DNA of 23,451 nt from Larix sibirica (taxonomy: Eukaryota; Streptophyta; Pinopsida; Pinales; Pinaceae): contig NWUY0300103499.1 of the NCBI GenBank assembly GCA_004151065.3, positions 1 to 23,451 on the forward strand, given 5' to 3'. This document shows, piece by piece, positions 1 to 8,901 of this stretch. A program made the position numbers and the translations under genes. The notes below the pieces were generated by a model that was not told where the DNA came from, searched no databases, and saw only the letters and a program-made list of their open reading frames with translations. The first letter of the stretch is position 1. Each line of letters starts with the position of its first letter.

Positions 1-291
1 TCTCATCTTTCTTGATTGCATATGTTAAGAGAAATTGGTCTTCTCATCTTTCTTTGTGAACCTTTAATGAAACATAGTTTTATATCTTTGTATATCTCAT
101 TTTTTCATCTATGTTGAATGCCATATTGAACTACTTTTTAATCTACTTTTTGTTTTTTTAAATCATTTGAATTGCATTATTTTTATTTTTATGACTTTTT
201 TTCTCAAATCCCATGAACCAATTTTCTAATCACTTAGTATATAATTAATTTAATTGAAAATAGTCCAAAGATTACATCATAACAAAAAAAA
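1..291. other. AT-rich flank, no gene seen
   Basis: Very AT-rich sequence with short T and A runs. I see no reading frame with recognisable protein similarity, no RNA gene and no clear repeat until the tandem tract that follows. Confidence 0.6.
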
Positions 292-713
292 TCATATCAT
301 TATAATATAACCATATATTATGTTTAATAAGTTATTTTATTTATTTATTTTGAACACAATAATTATGTCACTGTAATATACCTACATATTATGTTTAACC
401 AGCCATTTTTTATTTTTATTTTGGTATGTGAAGACTTTTAACTTTTGGACACAAGAATTATGTCACTATAATATATCTACCTATTATGTTTAACCAGCCA
501 TAATTATGTCACTATAATATATCTACCTATTATGTTTAACCAGCCATAATTATGTCACTATAATATATCTACATATTATATTTAACAAGCCATTTTTTTA
601 TTTTGGTATATGAAGACTTTTAACTTTTGGACACAAAAATTATGTCACTATAATATATCTACATATTATGTTTAACCAGCCATTTTTTTTTGGTATGTGA
701 AGTCTTTTAACTA
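292..713. repeat. 46-bp tandem repeat with interspersed spacer (compound satellite)
   Basis: A 46-bp unit, beginning AATTATGTCACTATAATA and ending AACCAGCCAT, occurs at 361-406, 456-501, 502-547, 548-593 and 638-683, with a degraded copy near 292-337. Copies at 456, 502 and 548 abut directly. The others are separated by a second repeated segment of about 44-49 bp containing TTTTGGTATRTGAAG and ACTTTTGGACACAA (407-455, 594-637, and partly 684-713). The tract therefore mixes a simple 46-bp period with a compound period of 90-95 bp. No coding potential is visible. Confidence 0.9.
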
Positions 714-1094
714 ATCAACGAGAAGCTATAAACATCAACTCCACATTAACACGATATGAACATGGATTGTAATGTAAGGGGAGAAATTTAATCTTGGACT
801 CTAACACGTAAAAGCAAAGAATCTACGTATTGATCACAAGGTAATCCATTGTTTATTTCACCATTTTCTAAATGTGAAGACATTTTTTTATGTGCATATC
901 AAGCTTTATTTTTTGGTTTAGTTGATCTCCATCCAACATTCTAATTTAGAATATCCTCGATGTAATTTAGGCCTTTGGTAAGCTTTCATGATGGGAAAGT
1001 CTTGCCATATTCATCACATGCTTTGTTGCACCATGAAGCGAGGTGCTTTACTTATGGGCATGGGGAGGATTTACCAATTTTTTAGTGTATGTAA
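714..1094. other. Unassigned AT-rich DNA
   Basis: No convincing reading frame, RNA gene or repeat was recognised here. Confidence 0.5.
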
Positions 1095-1235
1095 CAATGC
1101 ATTGAATCTAGTCAGTGTATTAAATATATTTAATTGAAAATTATCATAACATAAATTATTATTAAAAAAAAATCAATGTATTGATTTTAGTTAGTGTATT
1201 AAGTATATTGTATTGAAAATTATCATAACACAAAT
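1095..1235. repeat. 79-bp period tandem duplication
   Basis: The segment 1095-1156 recurs at 1174-1235 with about 85-90% identity by eye; both copies contain GAAAATTATCATAACA. It is an AT-rich local duplication with no coding content. Confidence 0.8.
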
Positions 1236-2375
1236 ATATCTAAATATGAATTTTATATACACTATCAGGTTGAGTAGTGCAAAATTGTATCAATTGAGTT
1301 CATACAAATGATTGATGTATTGAATATTATATTTTTAAATATATTTCAAGTTTTAAAACCCTGATGTAAATATCAAACTTGAGATTATATGAGTTTGTTA
1401 TGTTACCCAATATAACCTTATAAGATATGTTGCAATGAAATATACCACATGGCTTGTATTTCCTTGAATACAAATACATCAATACCACCATCATTAGTTA
1501 ACTAAGATGATTGCAAACATAGGGCTAGGGATTACTTGAGTGAGCCCAAGATCTTGTTTAACTTTGAATTAGAAAGGGTGATCTTGATTGGTCAACCTTT
1601 CAAAAAAATCTTCATATTGACAACTAAATTGCCTAATGATAAAAAAGGGCAAACATATTAACATAAATGATACATATCCAAAATTGTCGTTGGATGGGCT
1701 CTCATAAAGAACAGCCTTCAGGTGGTGTCATTAGAGGGATGATCGTAATGTATCAAATCCCTACAGGGAAATTTCCAATCCATTACTTATCAACACATTT
1801 TGAGGGAATTTAACACCATGGCGTACAACCTCTCTAAACAAGCTCTAGCGTTTCCATTTGGACACCTACTTCTTGAGTTGGTTATTGACTCATCAATCGC
1901 TTTTGAGGGATCGATACCTATCTTCTAATCTTTATTTTCTTAACGCAGATCTCTCTTTCCTCTTTTTGTCATTTTTGTCTCTTCCAGGAGTGATGATCTT
2001 TTAATTAATCTTGGAATTCTCTTTTGGATGATATATCAAGTTCTTAATCTTTTGTTAAAGATCGGGTTGTAAGGTATTTTAGTATCTTTCGTATGTATTT
2101 TTGGTGCGTGAATCTTTCTGATGAATATTATCTTGGAAATATTTGTTTCTATGTATCTTTATGTTATGGGAATTTGATAGTCTCCCTACTAACTGTAATA
2201 TGTTGTTGCTTCCCTCCTCTAGTTTGTTTAGATCGGGGCTGGTGGATTATTTACGAGCATCTGACAAGTAGAAAGGTGCAAGACAACTTGCTTTGCATAT
2301 TTGCAGCCTCTGGAATATCATGTTATCTTATACTTTTTTAATACAAGTATAGATTTTTTTTCTACTTGAAAAAAA
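1236..2375. other. Unassigned DNA left of the Gypsy element
   Basis: No recognised gene. Two short open frames are visible and neither resembles a known protein. One has 36 codons at 1818-1928 with a good ATG context (ACCATGGCG). The other has 82 codons at 2093-2341 and is rich in Leu, Cys and Tyr. I regard both as chance frames or unrecognisable transposon remains. Confidence 0.5.
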
Positions 2376-2598
2376 TGATACATGTCCCAAGAGAGACATT
2401 GGAGGACGATAGTGCTACAACACTATAGTGCATTTAAGAAGTAGTTAGATTTTATTATTAAATAAAGGGGATGACACAATCAAAATAACTAGCCCCATTT
2501 TGAATATGCCTATAAATTAAGGCTCTAACTATGTATGCAAATAGTTTTTGGAGTTAATAGAAATTCAATTCTACACTCTTTATTCCATTTATATATCA
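2376..2598 (+). repeat. 5' LTR of the Gypsy element
   Basis: A 223-bp repeat bounded by TGATA and ATATATCA. It aligns over its full length with the two 3' copies at 8902-9151 and 9166-9390, at roughly 80-85% identity by eye. Shared blocks include GATAGTGCTACAACA (A/G variants), GCATTTAAGAAGTAGTTAG and TTTTTGGAGTTAATAGAA. The divergence marks an old insertion. Confidence 0.9.
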
Positions 2599-2600
2599 AT

Positions 2601-2615
2601 TTGCTATTAGAGTCT
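2601..2615 (+). other. Degenerate primer-binding site (tRNA-iMet type)
   Basis: TTGCTATTAGAGTCT lies two bases after the 5' LTR end. It resembles the common plant retrotransposon PBS TTGGTATCAGAGC with three substitutions. Position and partial match support the call; the degeneration fits the age of the element. Confidence 0.6.
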
Positions 2616-2757
2616 ACTTCCATGACCATATAAAAGGGATCCTCTCCCTTATGCCTCTAACCTCTAGGACCTTGATAGGGATCCACTCCCTACAACCTTC
2701 AACATTTTTTTAAGAGGAACACTTCTCATGTTATTCCATGACCTCAATAAGAACTTC

Positions 2758-3689
2758 ATGGCTCCCCCCAAGAACTCCAATCATGAGGATTTTTCATTTG
2801 CGGAAGCACATATGCAATTTTTCTAGTAGCAGCAACAAATTATTCAACATCAAAATAAACTTCTTCGGGAGCACACCCAAGTGATGCATGATTTGGCTAC
2901 AAAACTACAAGATTTGAATCTCAATAATACCACTTATCAACCAACCTCTAGACTATGTGGGGATGCTAAATTGACCTTGCCATAGTTTTCAGGTGATTTG
3001 GATGGAAATCAAGTTGAGGTTTGGATGTGAGCCCTCTCTTCATATTTCCAACATCATACCATGCTTTAAAAAAGAGACAAAGTCATTTTGGCAGCTTGCC
3101 ATCTTCAAGGATTAACTGCCCAATGGTGGGATTAGTCCAGACACATGGGTGACATTGCATAATCCCTTTGCATATAACCCAATGAGGAGAGGGTGAGTTC
3201 ATCTTCTAGTGGAATCAATACCTAGGAGAGGGTGAGTTTAAAGGGAGAGTTCATCTTCTAGTGGAATCAATACCTAGGAGAGGGTGAGTTCATCTTCTAG
3301 TTATGCACTGCACTTGAAGAGTATTTCTATCCATCTAGCTATGTTGAGACCATTTGGGAATGTTGGCTTCATCTCCATCAACTTTCCACTCATACAATTT
3401 AATAATACATTGAAATATTATGCAAAATCAAGGTGCAACTTTCAATTCCAAATCCATTTAGGTATTGGTAATTACATTTAATTATGTTCTACTCCTTGCT
3501 TTGTGCCATGAAGTTACTTTGGTGCATAACTCTTCTCTTTCATTATATTTTCAACATGCTCTTGTTGCTCAAAAGAACATAGGGAAACCTTGGTGCCCCT
3601 TTGTTCTACATCTTGATTCCCCCATTCACAATAGAGCTCCCCCATGGCTATCCCTTCTCATATGGATTCCACAGCCCCACCCCCCATAG
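2758..3689 (+). pseudogene. Gypsy gag, broken
   Basis: Capsid-like gag of the Gypsy element, starting at ATG 2758 (Met-Ala-Pro-Pro-Lys). The first frame carries a basic/Gln-rich coiled segment, then a block typical of Gypsy gag: FSG, DLDGNQVEVWM, LSSYFQHH, and DKVILAACHLQGLTAQWWD near 3070-3130. After a local tandem repeat the similarity resumes in other frames, with YPSSYVETIWE near 3330 and HEVTLVHNSSLSLYFQHALV at about 3495-3557, so at least one frameshift lies near 3470. In-frame stops are mainly TAG/TAA where CAG/CAA would fit and TGA where TGG would fit (3004-3028). No zinc knuckle could be made out after 3560. Confidence 0.8.
3186..3300. repeat. Tandem repeat inside gag
   Basis: A unit of about 39 bp (GGAGAGGGTGAGTTCATCTT, then CTAGTGGAATCAATACCTA) begins at 3186, 3225 and 3277. 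The middle copy is expanded to 52 bp and the last is truncated. It is a local expansion within the gag coding region, after the element stopped being constrained. Confidence 0.85.
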
Positions 3690-4025
3690 GTCAATATTGC
3701 ACATTCCATAAGTCATCCTCTCACAACACAATAGAGTGCCATGTTGTATAGTGACCACGCTCTTTCAATACCTCATTCCCTGACCCTGACACACAACATT
3801 TCCCTCCAAATGTTTCCATTGATGAAACCTCATTCCGATGACATGGTCAACCTCTCCCACCTGTCCCATGCGCTTTACGTAGAATTTCCATATTGAAGAT
3901 TGTCTCGTTAAGCTCGTGATGGGAAACAATATCCAAAATAACTTGGTCTATGTAGACCTTGTCAAATCACAATCTTTGTCCCTCGGCCACACCATCTCTG
4001 GTGGGTGAATGAGAGCACTTAGTCC

Positions 4026-4911
4026 TTGTTTGTGACCCAGCAATGTAATATTTTCTTTTCCATTGGCCCTCATTTTCAAGGCACATTGTTGTGTGATGTT
4101 ACTCCACTAGATTACATCGACTTACTGCTAGGGATACCTTACCAACATGAGTGTTATACCACGTATGCTTATCACACCAACAATACATACACTCTCACTA
4201 AGGATGGTCGACACTTTGGATTCCACTTATCTACTACTTCCTCTCTAAAAACCCTATCAAGTAATGATGATGTATGCCAAGTCACCCTTCATAAATGTTT
4301 ACATCTGTGTTTCGAGAAGCTAAGCCTGATCAACCCCCCCCCTTCCTTCACATTACTAAAACCCCTCCTCTGGGCTACCACTTTGTCATGCCCATGGCAT
4401 ACCAAACATACCATTGAAATTTTGCTTAGTGCTCCTCTTCCCAATACCCACCCCTATCATTTGACCCCTACCGAGATAAATGAGATTGACAATTAGATTT
4501 AGGCATTGCTACACATTGACAAGATTCATGCTAAATCCTCACCTTGTGGTTCGCCTACCTTTATTATCCCTAAGAAAGAAACCTATGAACAACAACTAGT
4601 CATTATAGAGCTCTCCATAAGGTGGCCATCAAGAATAGATACGCATTGCCTCGTATTGAGGATTGGTTGGACCATTTATAAGGTGCTAGTTAATTTTCAA
4701 AGTTGGATCTAACTTTAGGATACTATAAAGTTATAATGAAGGAAACTGATGCATGGAAGACAACGTTCAAGACCAAATATGGGCTTCATTAATGGTTGGT
4801 TTATGTCCTTTGGTCTCACCCTGCCCTTGCTACTTTTATGAGACTCATTAATGACCTATTATGTCCCCACCTTAGACATTTTTTCATTATTTATTTGGAT
4901 GATATCTTGAT
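4026..4911 (+). pseudogene. Gypsy pol, first part: protease C-terminus and RT fingers/palm
   Basis: The frame at 4026-4496 carries the protease-to-RT linker. CDVTPLDYIDLLLGIPYQ matches the Gypsy pattern 'CDV-PLD---LLG-P', and it ends with HTIEILLSAPLPNTHPYHLT, the conserved segment before RT. RT then runs through SSPCGSPTFIIPKKE (about 4530-4580), NRYALPRIEDW (shifted frame, about 4632), KLDLTLGYY (about 4702), ETDAWKTTFKTKYGLH (about 4744) and ATFMRLINDLLCPHLRHF to the catalytic YLDD at 4892-4903, which is intact. Several frameshifts and stops occur. The retropepsin active-site region upstream (about 3850-4000) is too degraded to place. The frame is cut at 4911 by the nested Penelope-like element and resumes at 6694. 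Confidence 0.88.
4899..4911 (+). repeat. Left target-site duplication of the Penelope-like insertion
   Basis: ATGATATCTTGAT, identical to 6694-6706. It is the Gypsy RT coding sequence directly after YLDD, duplicated when the nested element inserted. Confidence 0.9.
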
Positions 4912-5294
4912 TGTAAAAAGATTATGGATTGGACTGTGTTTGGATTTAGAATTCCCAACATTTCGAGTGGACACTCCACCCATCATCAGGGGAACGGACC
5001 AAGCTCGTCATAATGTGGAAAAGAGTGGAATTCAAGTAGCTAAATAGAGCTTAAGAGTAATGACCATTGAATATATAATAAAATAATAAGGTCGGTTATG
5101 AGAGTAGAGAGGACATAATAAGTAAATCAAATAATTATTAATGAATTAAAGTTAAATAAAAGTAAAATACGAAAAGAGGGGAAATTGATTACAAGCTAAG
5201 AGTATGTTTGTTAGATATTAGTTAGGAACGGGTGAATTAAGAGAAAAAGTAAAAGTTAATTAAGAATTGGTTGATATAAGTATAATGAGGAAGA
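4912..5294 (+). repeat. Left inverted terminal repeat of the Penelope-like element
   Basis: It begins TGTAAAAAG directly after the target duplication and pairs along its length with the reverse complement of 6268-6661, at about 80-85% by eye with small indels. Strongly shared blocks include ATTGGACTGTGTT, GACCAAGCTCGTCATAAT, GAAAAGAGTGGAATT and ATAAGTATAATGAGGAAGA. On the coding (minus) strand this is the 3' terminal repeat and carries the hammerhead-like fold. Confidence 0.9.
4950..4995 (-). ncRNA. Hammerhead-ribozyme-like motif in the terminal repeat
   Basis: Read on the minus strand (sense of the element): GTTCCC, then CTGATGA, an 18-nt segment, GAAA, TGTT, and GGGAAT. Core strands CUGAUGA (4989-4983) and GAAA (4964-4961) match the hammerhead consensus. 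The segment between them forms a 7-bp stem (GGGUGGA with UCCACUC, one G-U) closed by GUG, with one extra U after CUGAUGA. GUUCCC and GGGAAU pair as a 6-bp helix I at the right place for a type I hammerhead, with U as residue 17. Helix III would be a single A-U pair at best, so activity of this copy is doubtful. Hammerheads are established in Penelope-like elements. The right arm keeps stem II only with wobble pairs and has lost CUGAUGA. Confidence 0.5.
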
Positions 5295-5504
5295 ATTAAT
5301 TAAGAAACACATGATCATTTAATGTGAGAGAATTAATTATAAGCTAAGTCAACAATTATACTAGAAGGGGGAAGGAGGGTTTATAATTGGACTAAAAAAG
5401 AAGGGGAGTAGAGAGCAAGATGAGGATGCACAGAGGTCACGAAGGGAGGATAGAGAAAAGAGGAAAGTATAAATTAGGGTTACTTTCTTTGATGGAAGTT
5501 TAAT

Positions 5505-6288
5505 TAATGGATAATGGGTTTCAAGGATTAACTAAGCTTGTAGCCATCCTCACGATTAAATCTGTGAGGATGTTTTTCAATTTCAAGGAATTCTCGGACG
5601 AGGCAAGTAGAGTAGTAAGGTTGGGCGCCAAGGTTCTAGCTTAATCAAAACAAATGAGGTGTTTGGTGGTGAAGGAGTGCTCGATGATCACAAATTTTGA
5701 AAGACGACTATGATAAGCATTCACCATGTGTTCTGTTAGCCTTGTTTGGATGGATCTTCTTGTCTGCCTGATGTAGGATTTGTCGCATGAACAAGGGATT
5801 TGGTAGATGCCTTGGGAAAGAAGTGGGTATGATTTGTCTTTGACAATACGAAATAATTGTTTAAGAGTTTTGTGAGGTTTGAATATGGTTATGATATTCT
5901 TTTTGGACAAGATTTTGAAGATATATGGTCCCTGATGCCACAAATATGAGGCGAGGAGATAAGAGAGGGGAGAGGGTTATCAAGGGACTTTTGGGGTTTA
6001 GGATGAAGGGAAGGCTGAAAAGCTCTATTGATTTGGGTCAAGGAGAATCCATTAGCCAGGAAGCATTTGGTAAGATGGGTTATTTCGAGATGGAGATGTT
6101 GTGGATCAAAGATGTAGATATAATCCCTATAGATTAGGGTTTTATGCACTAGATGTTTTTTAGCAAGGTGGTGGTGGGATTGGGCATGCAAGTATGTGTC
6201 AGTGTGGGTTTTCTTTCTATAAACTTTATGAGAAAGGGAGGCATCGAGTTGATGGGATACTAGGACATCTTCCTCATTATACTTATAC
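5505..6288 (-). pseudogene. Penelope-like RT thumb and GIY-YIG endonuclease, broken
   Basis: Minus-strand reading begins at the arm boundary with VLVSHQLDASLSHKVYRKKT, then HTDTYLHAQSHHH, matching the VYRKPTHTD-YL---SHHH segment of Penelope RT. ITHLTKCFLANGFSLTQIN follows. After a frameshift near 5900-5940 come IITIFKPHKTLKQLFRIVKD and then GIYQIPCSCDKSYIRQTRRS, which is the GIY-YIG nuclease of Penelope elements, with its Cys-x-Cys and EH residues. The catalytic-motif glycine after YI is Arg (YIR for YIG), consistent with one G-to-A change. Beyond the stop at 5641 another frame continues with REFLEIEKHPHRFNREDG (about 5540-5595), the usual C-terminal end. The enzyme would nick target DNA and prime reverse transcription; this copy is dead. 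Confidence 0.88.
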
Positions 6289-6661
6289 CAACCAATTCTT
6301 AATTAACTTTTACATTTTATCTTAATTCACGCATCCCTATCTAATCTCTAACAAACACACTCAACTTCTAATAAATTCCCCCCCTTTCCATTTTTTTATT
6401 TTATTTTATTTTTATTTAAATTTTAGTTCATTAATAGTTAATTTGGTTTACTTATTCTATCATTTCCACTCTCATAACAAACCTTGTTATTTTATTATAT
6501 CTTCAACAATCACTACTCTTAAGCTCTGTTTAGCTACCTAAATTCCACTCTTTTCCATATTATGACGAGCTTGGTCCATACCCTCTATGATGGGTGGAGT
6601 GTTCACTAGAAACACTGGGCATTCTAAATCCGAACACAGTCCAATACAAAAGATTTTTACA
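6268..6661 (-). repeat. Right inverted terminal repeat of the Penelope-like element
   Basis: It is the reverse complement of the left arm and starts abruptly at 6268, where similarity to 5294 ends and coding sequence begins. It is slightly longer than the left arm through A-rich and C-rich expansions near 6375-6420. Confidence 0.88.
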
Positions 6662-6693
6662 AAATTACTAACTATGAAAAAATACACTCTAAT
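6662..6693. other. Extra terminal tail of the Penelope-like element
   Basis: A 32-bp AT-rich segment lies between the end of the right arm and the right target duplication. It has no counterpart at the left end, so the two ends are asymmetric. It may be a short tail of the element or filler DNA added during insertion. Confidence 0.6.
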
Positions 6694-6706
6694 ATGATAT
6701 CTTGAT
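6694..6706 (+). repeat. Right target-site duplication of the Penelope-like insertion
   Basis: ATGATATCTTGAT, identical to 4899-4911. Gypsy RT reading (DILIFNKTWVEH) restarts here. Confidence 0.9.
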
Positions 6707-8887
6707 CTTCAACAAGACCTGGGTTGAACATGTCCTCCATATTTGGCAAGTGGTGGATATTTTGTGCTCCAATCAAGAACATGTAAAACTAAAAAAAGAT
6801 ATGTTTTGTTTCTTATTTGGGATTTTCAATTTATGTAGAAGGTATTCATCCATAATCTTGTAATGTCAAGGCCCTCCTTGTTTTCCCTTACCCACATTGA
6901 GGTTGACCTTAAAAGTGTTATGGGTGATGCCAATTTTTATCAAAAGTTCACTTTCCATTTTTCTAAGCTAGCATGTCCTCTCAATGTATTCTCCAATCAA
7001 TCTATTTTTTATTGGACCCTTGACATTGAAACTACCTTTTAACACTACAAGCACCTCTTGTGTTATGCATCCATCCTTATATGCATGACTTCAAACAACT
7101 CTTTGAGATCAAGTGTGATGCTTCAAATTACGTTATTAGGGCCATTCTCAAATAGGGATCCCATCGTGTAGCATATCTTTTGGAAGCTTTGTCAACAACC
7201 AAATTGAAGTACATCATATATTGCAAGGAATCCCATGTATTAGTTCAACGTTTAAAACAATGGAGTCATTATTTTTTTGGTAAAGAAATCGTGCTCCACA
7301 CAAATCACCATCCATTAATCTTTCTAAATTCACAACCTAAGCTTTAGGAAGAACGTCACCTAGTGTTCAAATACAAGAACGGATCACACGATCAAGTAGC
7401 ATATATGTTGATTCATCCATTTATTCCAGTGTTACAACTTTTGGAGGCGAGAGTGCCCACTTTTGATGACTGTAAACAACTACATGTCATCAATCTAGTG
7501 GTTGGAATGATTACACACATCCTACAACACCATACGACAATGAACCAAATACCATTTATGGATTACACACTCAAAGAGGGTTGCTTGTACCACTTGCAAT
7601 AGATTTGTGTGCCTACTACTAGGGCTCATTTGCTACTAATCGGGGGAGCACATTCTTCACTCTACAGGGGACACTTCGAAATCTAGAAGACTCTCTTGCA
7701 TCTATAGGAACATTTTTATTGGCCTTATATGTTCCAACAAGTTAGTGATTTTGTGAGGCATCGTACTTTGCGTAGCTAGAATAATCCTGCCAATCACAAG
7801 CTTGGATTATACCAACCACTTCTACTTCCTACACATCGTTGGGAGGATGTTTCTATGGATTTTATTTTAGCCATTTTATTGACCCTTTAGAAACATGACT
7901 GTGTTTTTGTTGAAGTATGTTGTTTTTTAAAGATTGCCTTGTCCATGCCATATAACAAGCAAATTACTACACAATAGAGAGTATATTTGTTTTTTCTACC
8001 ATGTTTTGACATCTTTTGGCCTTCCTTGCACCATCACTTCTAATAGGGAAACTAATTTTCTCAGTTATTTTTAGAATGCACTTTGGAAAATGTTGGAGTG
8101 CAAGCGACAATACTCTAATGCTTTCCACCCCTAAACTGATGGCCAAATTAAAGTATTCAATCATACCTTAGTCCAACTACTCCATTTAGGCTATTCCCAA
8201 AATTAGGCCGTGGGATAAGGCCTTGAACATAGTGCAATATTGTTATAATAGAGTAGTGCACTCTATCATAGGATATTCTCCTTTTGAAGTTTGAAGTGTG
8301 TTATGGGTACTAGCCAATTTCCCCTTTTGAGTTCTTAGCCACCTTACCAGCTCCTATTTTGCAACAACAACTTAATGCCCATAAGCATGTTGTTGCATTT
8401 GTGAAAGATTTGTCCCATATTCATCTATAGGTACACAATGTCCTTCAGAGTAACCAAGCACACATCAAGATGCTATGTGATTGGAATTGCATCCCTACAT
8501 CCTTCTAGGTCGGTGATAAGGTATGGTTATAACTTTAGAAACAATGCTTTAGGGGGGCTAAACATCTTAAGCTTCATCCAATCCATTATGCCCATATCAA
8601 ATTTTGCAGTAGGTCGATGAAAATTACTTCAAACTGGAGTTTCCACTACAAGTGGGTATTCATTCGGTAGTTAATGTCTCCCAACTCAAGTTGTATGAGA
8701 CTTCCTAGTTGGATGAAGACATTCCCATCTCTCATCTAGTGGACAATGTTCCATATTTATAGCCATTGATAAAAAAAAAAGATATCTCGCTAGAAGTGTG
8801 CCACCAATCCACTCATCATAGTATTATAGCTACATACCTCATTGGTAGCAATGGTAAATTGCCTACCCAAACTAAATGGTTAATGCG
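6694..8887 (+). pseudogene. Gypsy pol, second part: RT end, RNase H, integrase, chromodomain-like tail
   Basis: RT resumes with DILIFNKTWVEHVLHIWQVV. RNase H follows with CDASNYVIRAIL (from 7113), VAYLLEALSTTKLKY, LKQWSHYFFGKEIVLHTNHH and PLIFLNSQPKL (about 7310). The integrase zinc-binding region has AHSSLYRGHF and HFYWPYMFQQVSDFVRHRTL (about 7650-7770). The core has WEDVSMDFIL with catalytic Asp at 7858-7860, SNRETNFLS where the second Asp is Asn (8042-8044), and DGQIKVFNHTLVQLL where the catalytic Glu is Lys (8150-8152), keeping the 35-residue spacing. PFELLATLPAPILQQQLNA and GDKVWL follow. The tail CHQSTHHS, then YLIGSNGKLPTQTKWL, looks like the end of a chromodomain. Many stops and frameshifts are present. 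Confidence 0.9.
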
Positions 8888-8890
8888 AAA

Positions 8891-8901
8891 TGGGGAGGAA
8901 A
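8891..8901 (+). other. Polypurine tract, first copy
   Basis: TGGGGAGGAAA lies directly before the TGATA start of the first 3' LTR copy, the position expected for priming plus-strand DNA synthesis. Confidence 0.85.

Larger units (their letters stand above)
4912..6693 (-). mobile_element. Penelope-like retroelement, 5'-truncated, nested in Gypsy RT
   Basis: A 1782-bp insertion flanked by perfect 13-bp target-site duplications. It has long inverted terminal repeats (4912-5294 and 6268-6661) plus a 32-bp extra tail at the right end (6662-6693). Between the arms the minus strand encodes the end of a Penelope-type RT followed by a GIY-YIG endonuclease. Penelope-like elements are known to carry terminal repeats in direct or inverted order, GIY-YIG nucleases and variable-length target duplications, and all of these fit. 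The RT palm is absent, because coding similarity starts right at the inner edge of the right arm. Gypsy reading resumes with DILIF at about 6697. Penelope-like elements of the Dryad group are established in conifers. Confidence 0.9.

Noticed and set aside
361-683. Regularly spaced repeats considered as a CRISPR array.
   Set aside because: Units abut or alternate with a conserved spacer, not unique spacers, and the DNA is clearly plant nuclear.
2093-2341. 82-codon + strand frame left of the Gypsy element.
   Set aside because: Composition (Leu, Cys, Tyr-rich) reflects T-rich DNA. No domain or neighbouring gene structure supports it.
5545-5572. Perfect hairpin CATCCTCAC / GTGAGGATG with a 10-nt loop, first taken for a 3' UTR structure or terminator in the Penelope-like element.
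   Set aside because: On the minus strand it lies inside the conserved endonuclease C-terminus (EIEKHPHRFNREDG), so the pairing is a by-product of the coding sequence.
5925-6137. 70-codon + strand frame within the Penelope-like element.
   Set aside because: It is antisense to the RT-thumb/endonuclease similarity, which is far stronger.
4912-6693. Long terminal inverted repeats considered as a Mutator-like or foldback DNA transposon.
   Set aside because: The encoded RT thumb and GIY-YIG nuclease, the asymmetric end and the 13-bp target duplication fit a Penelope-like retroelement; no transposase was seen.
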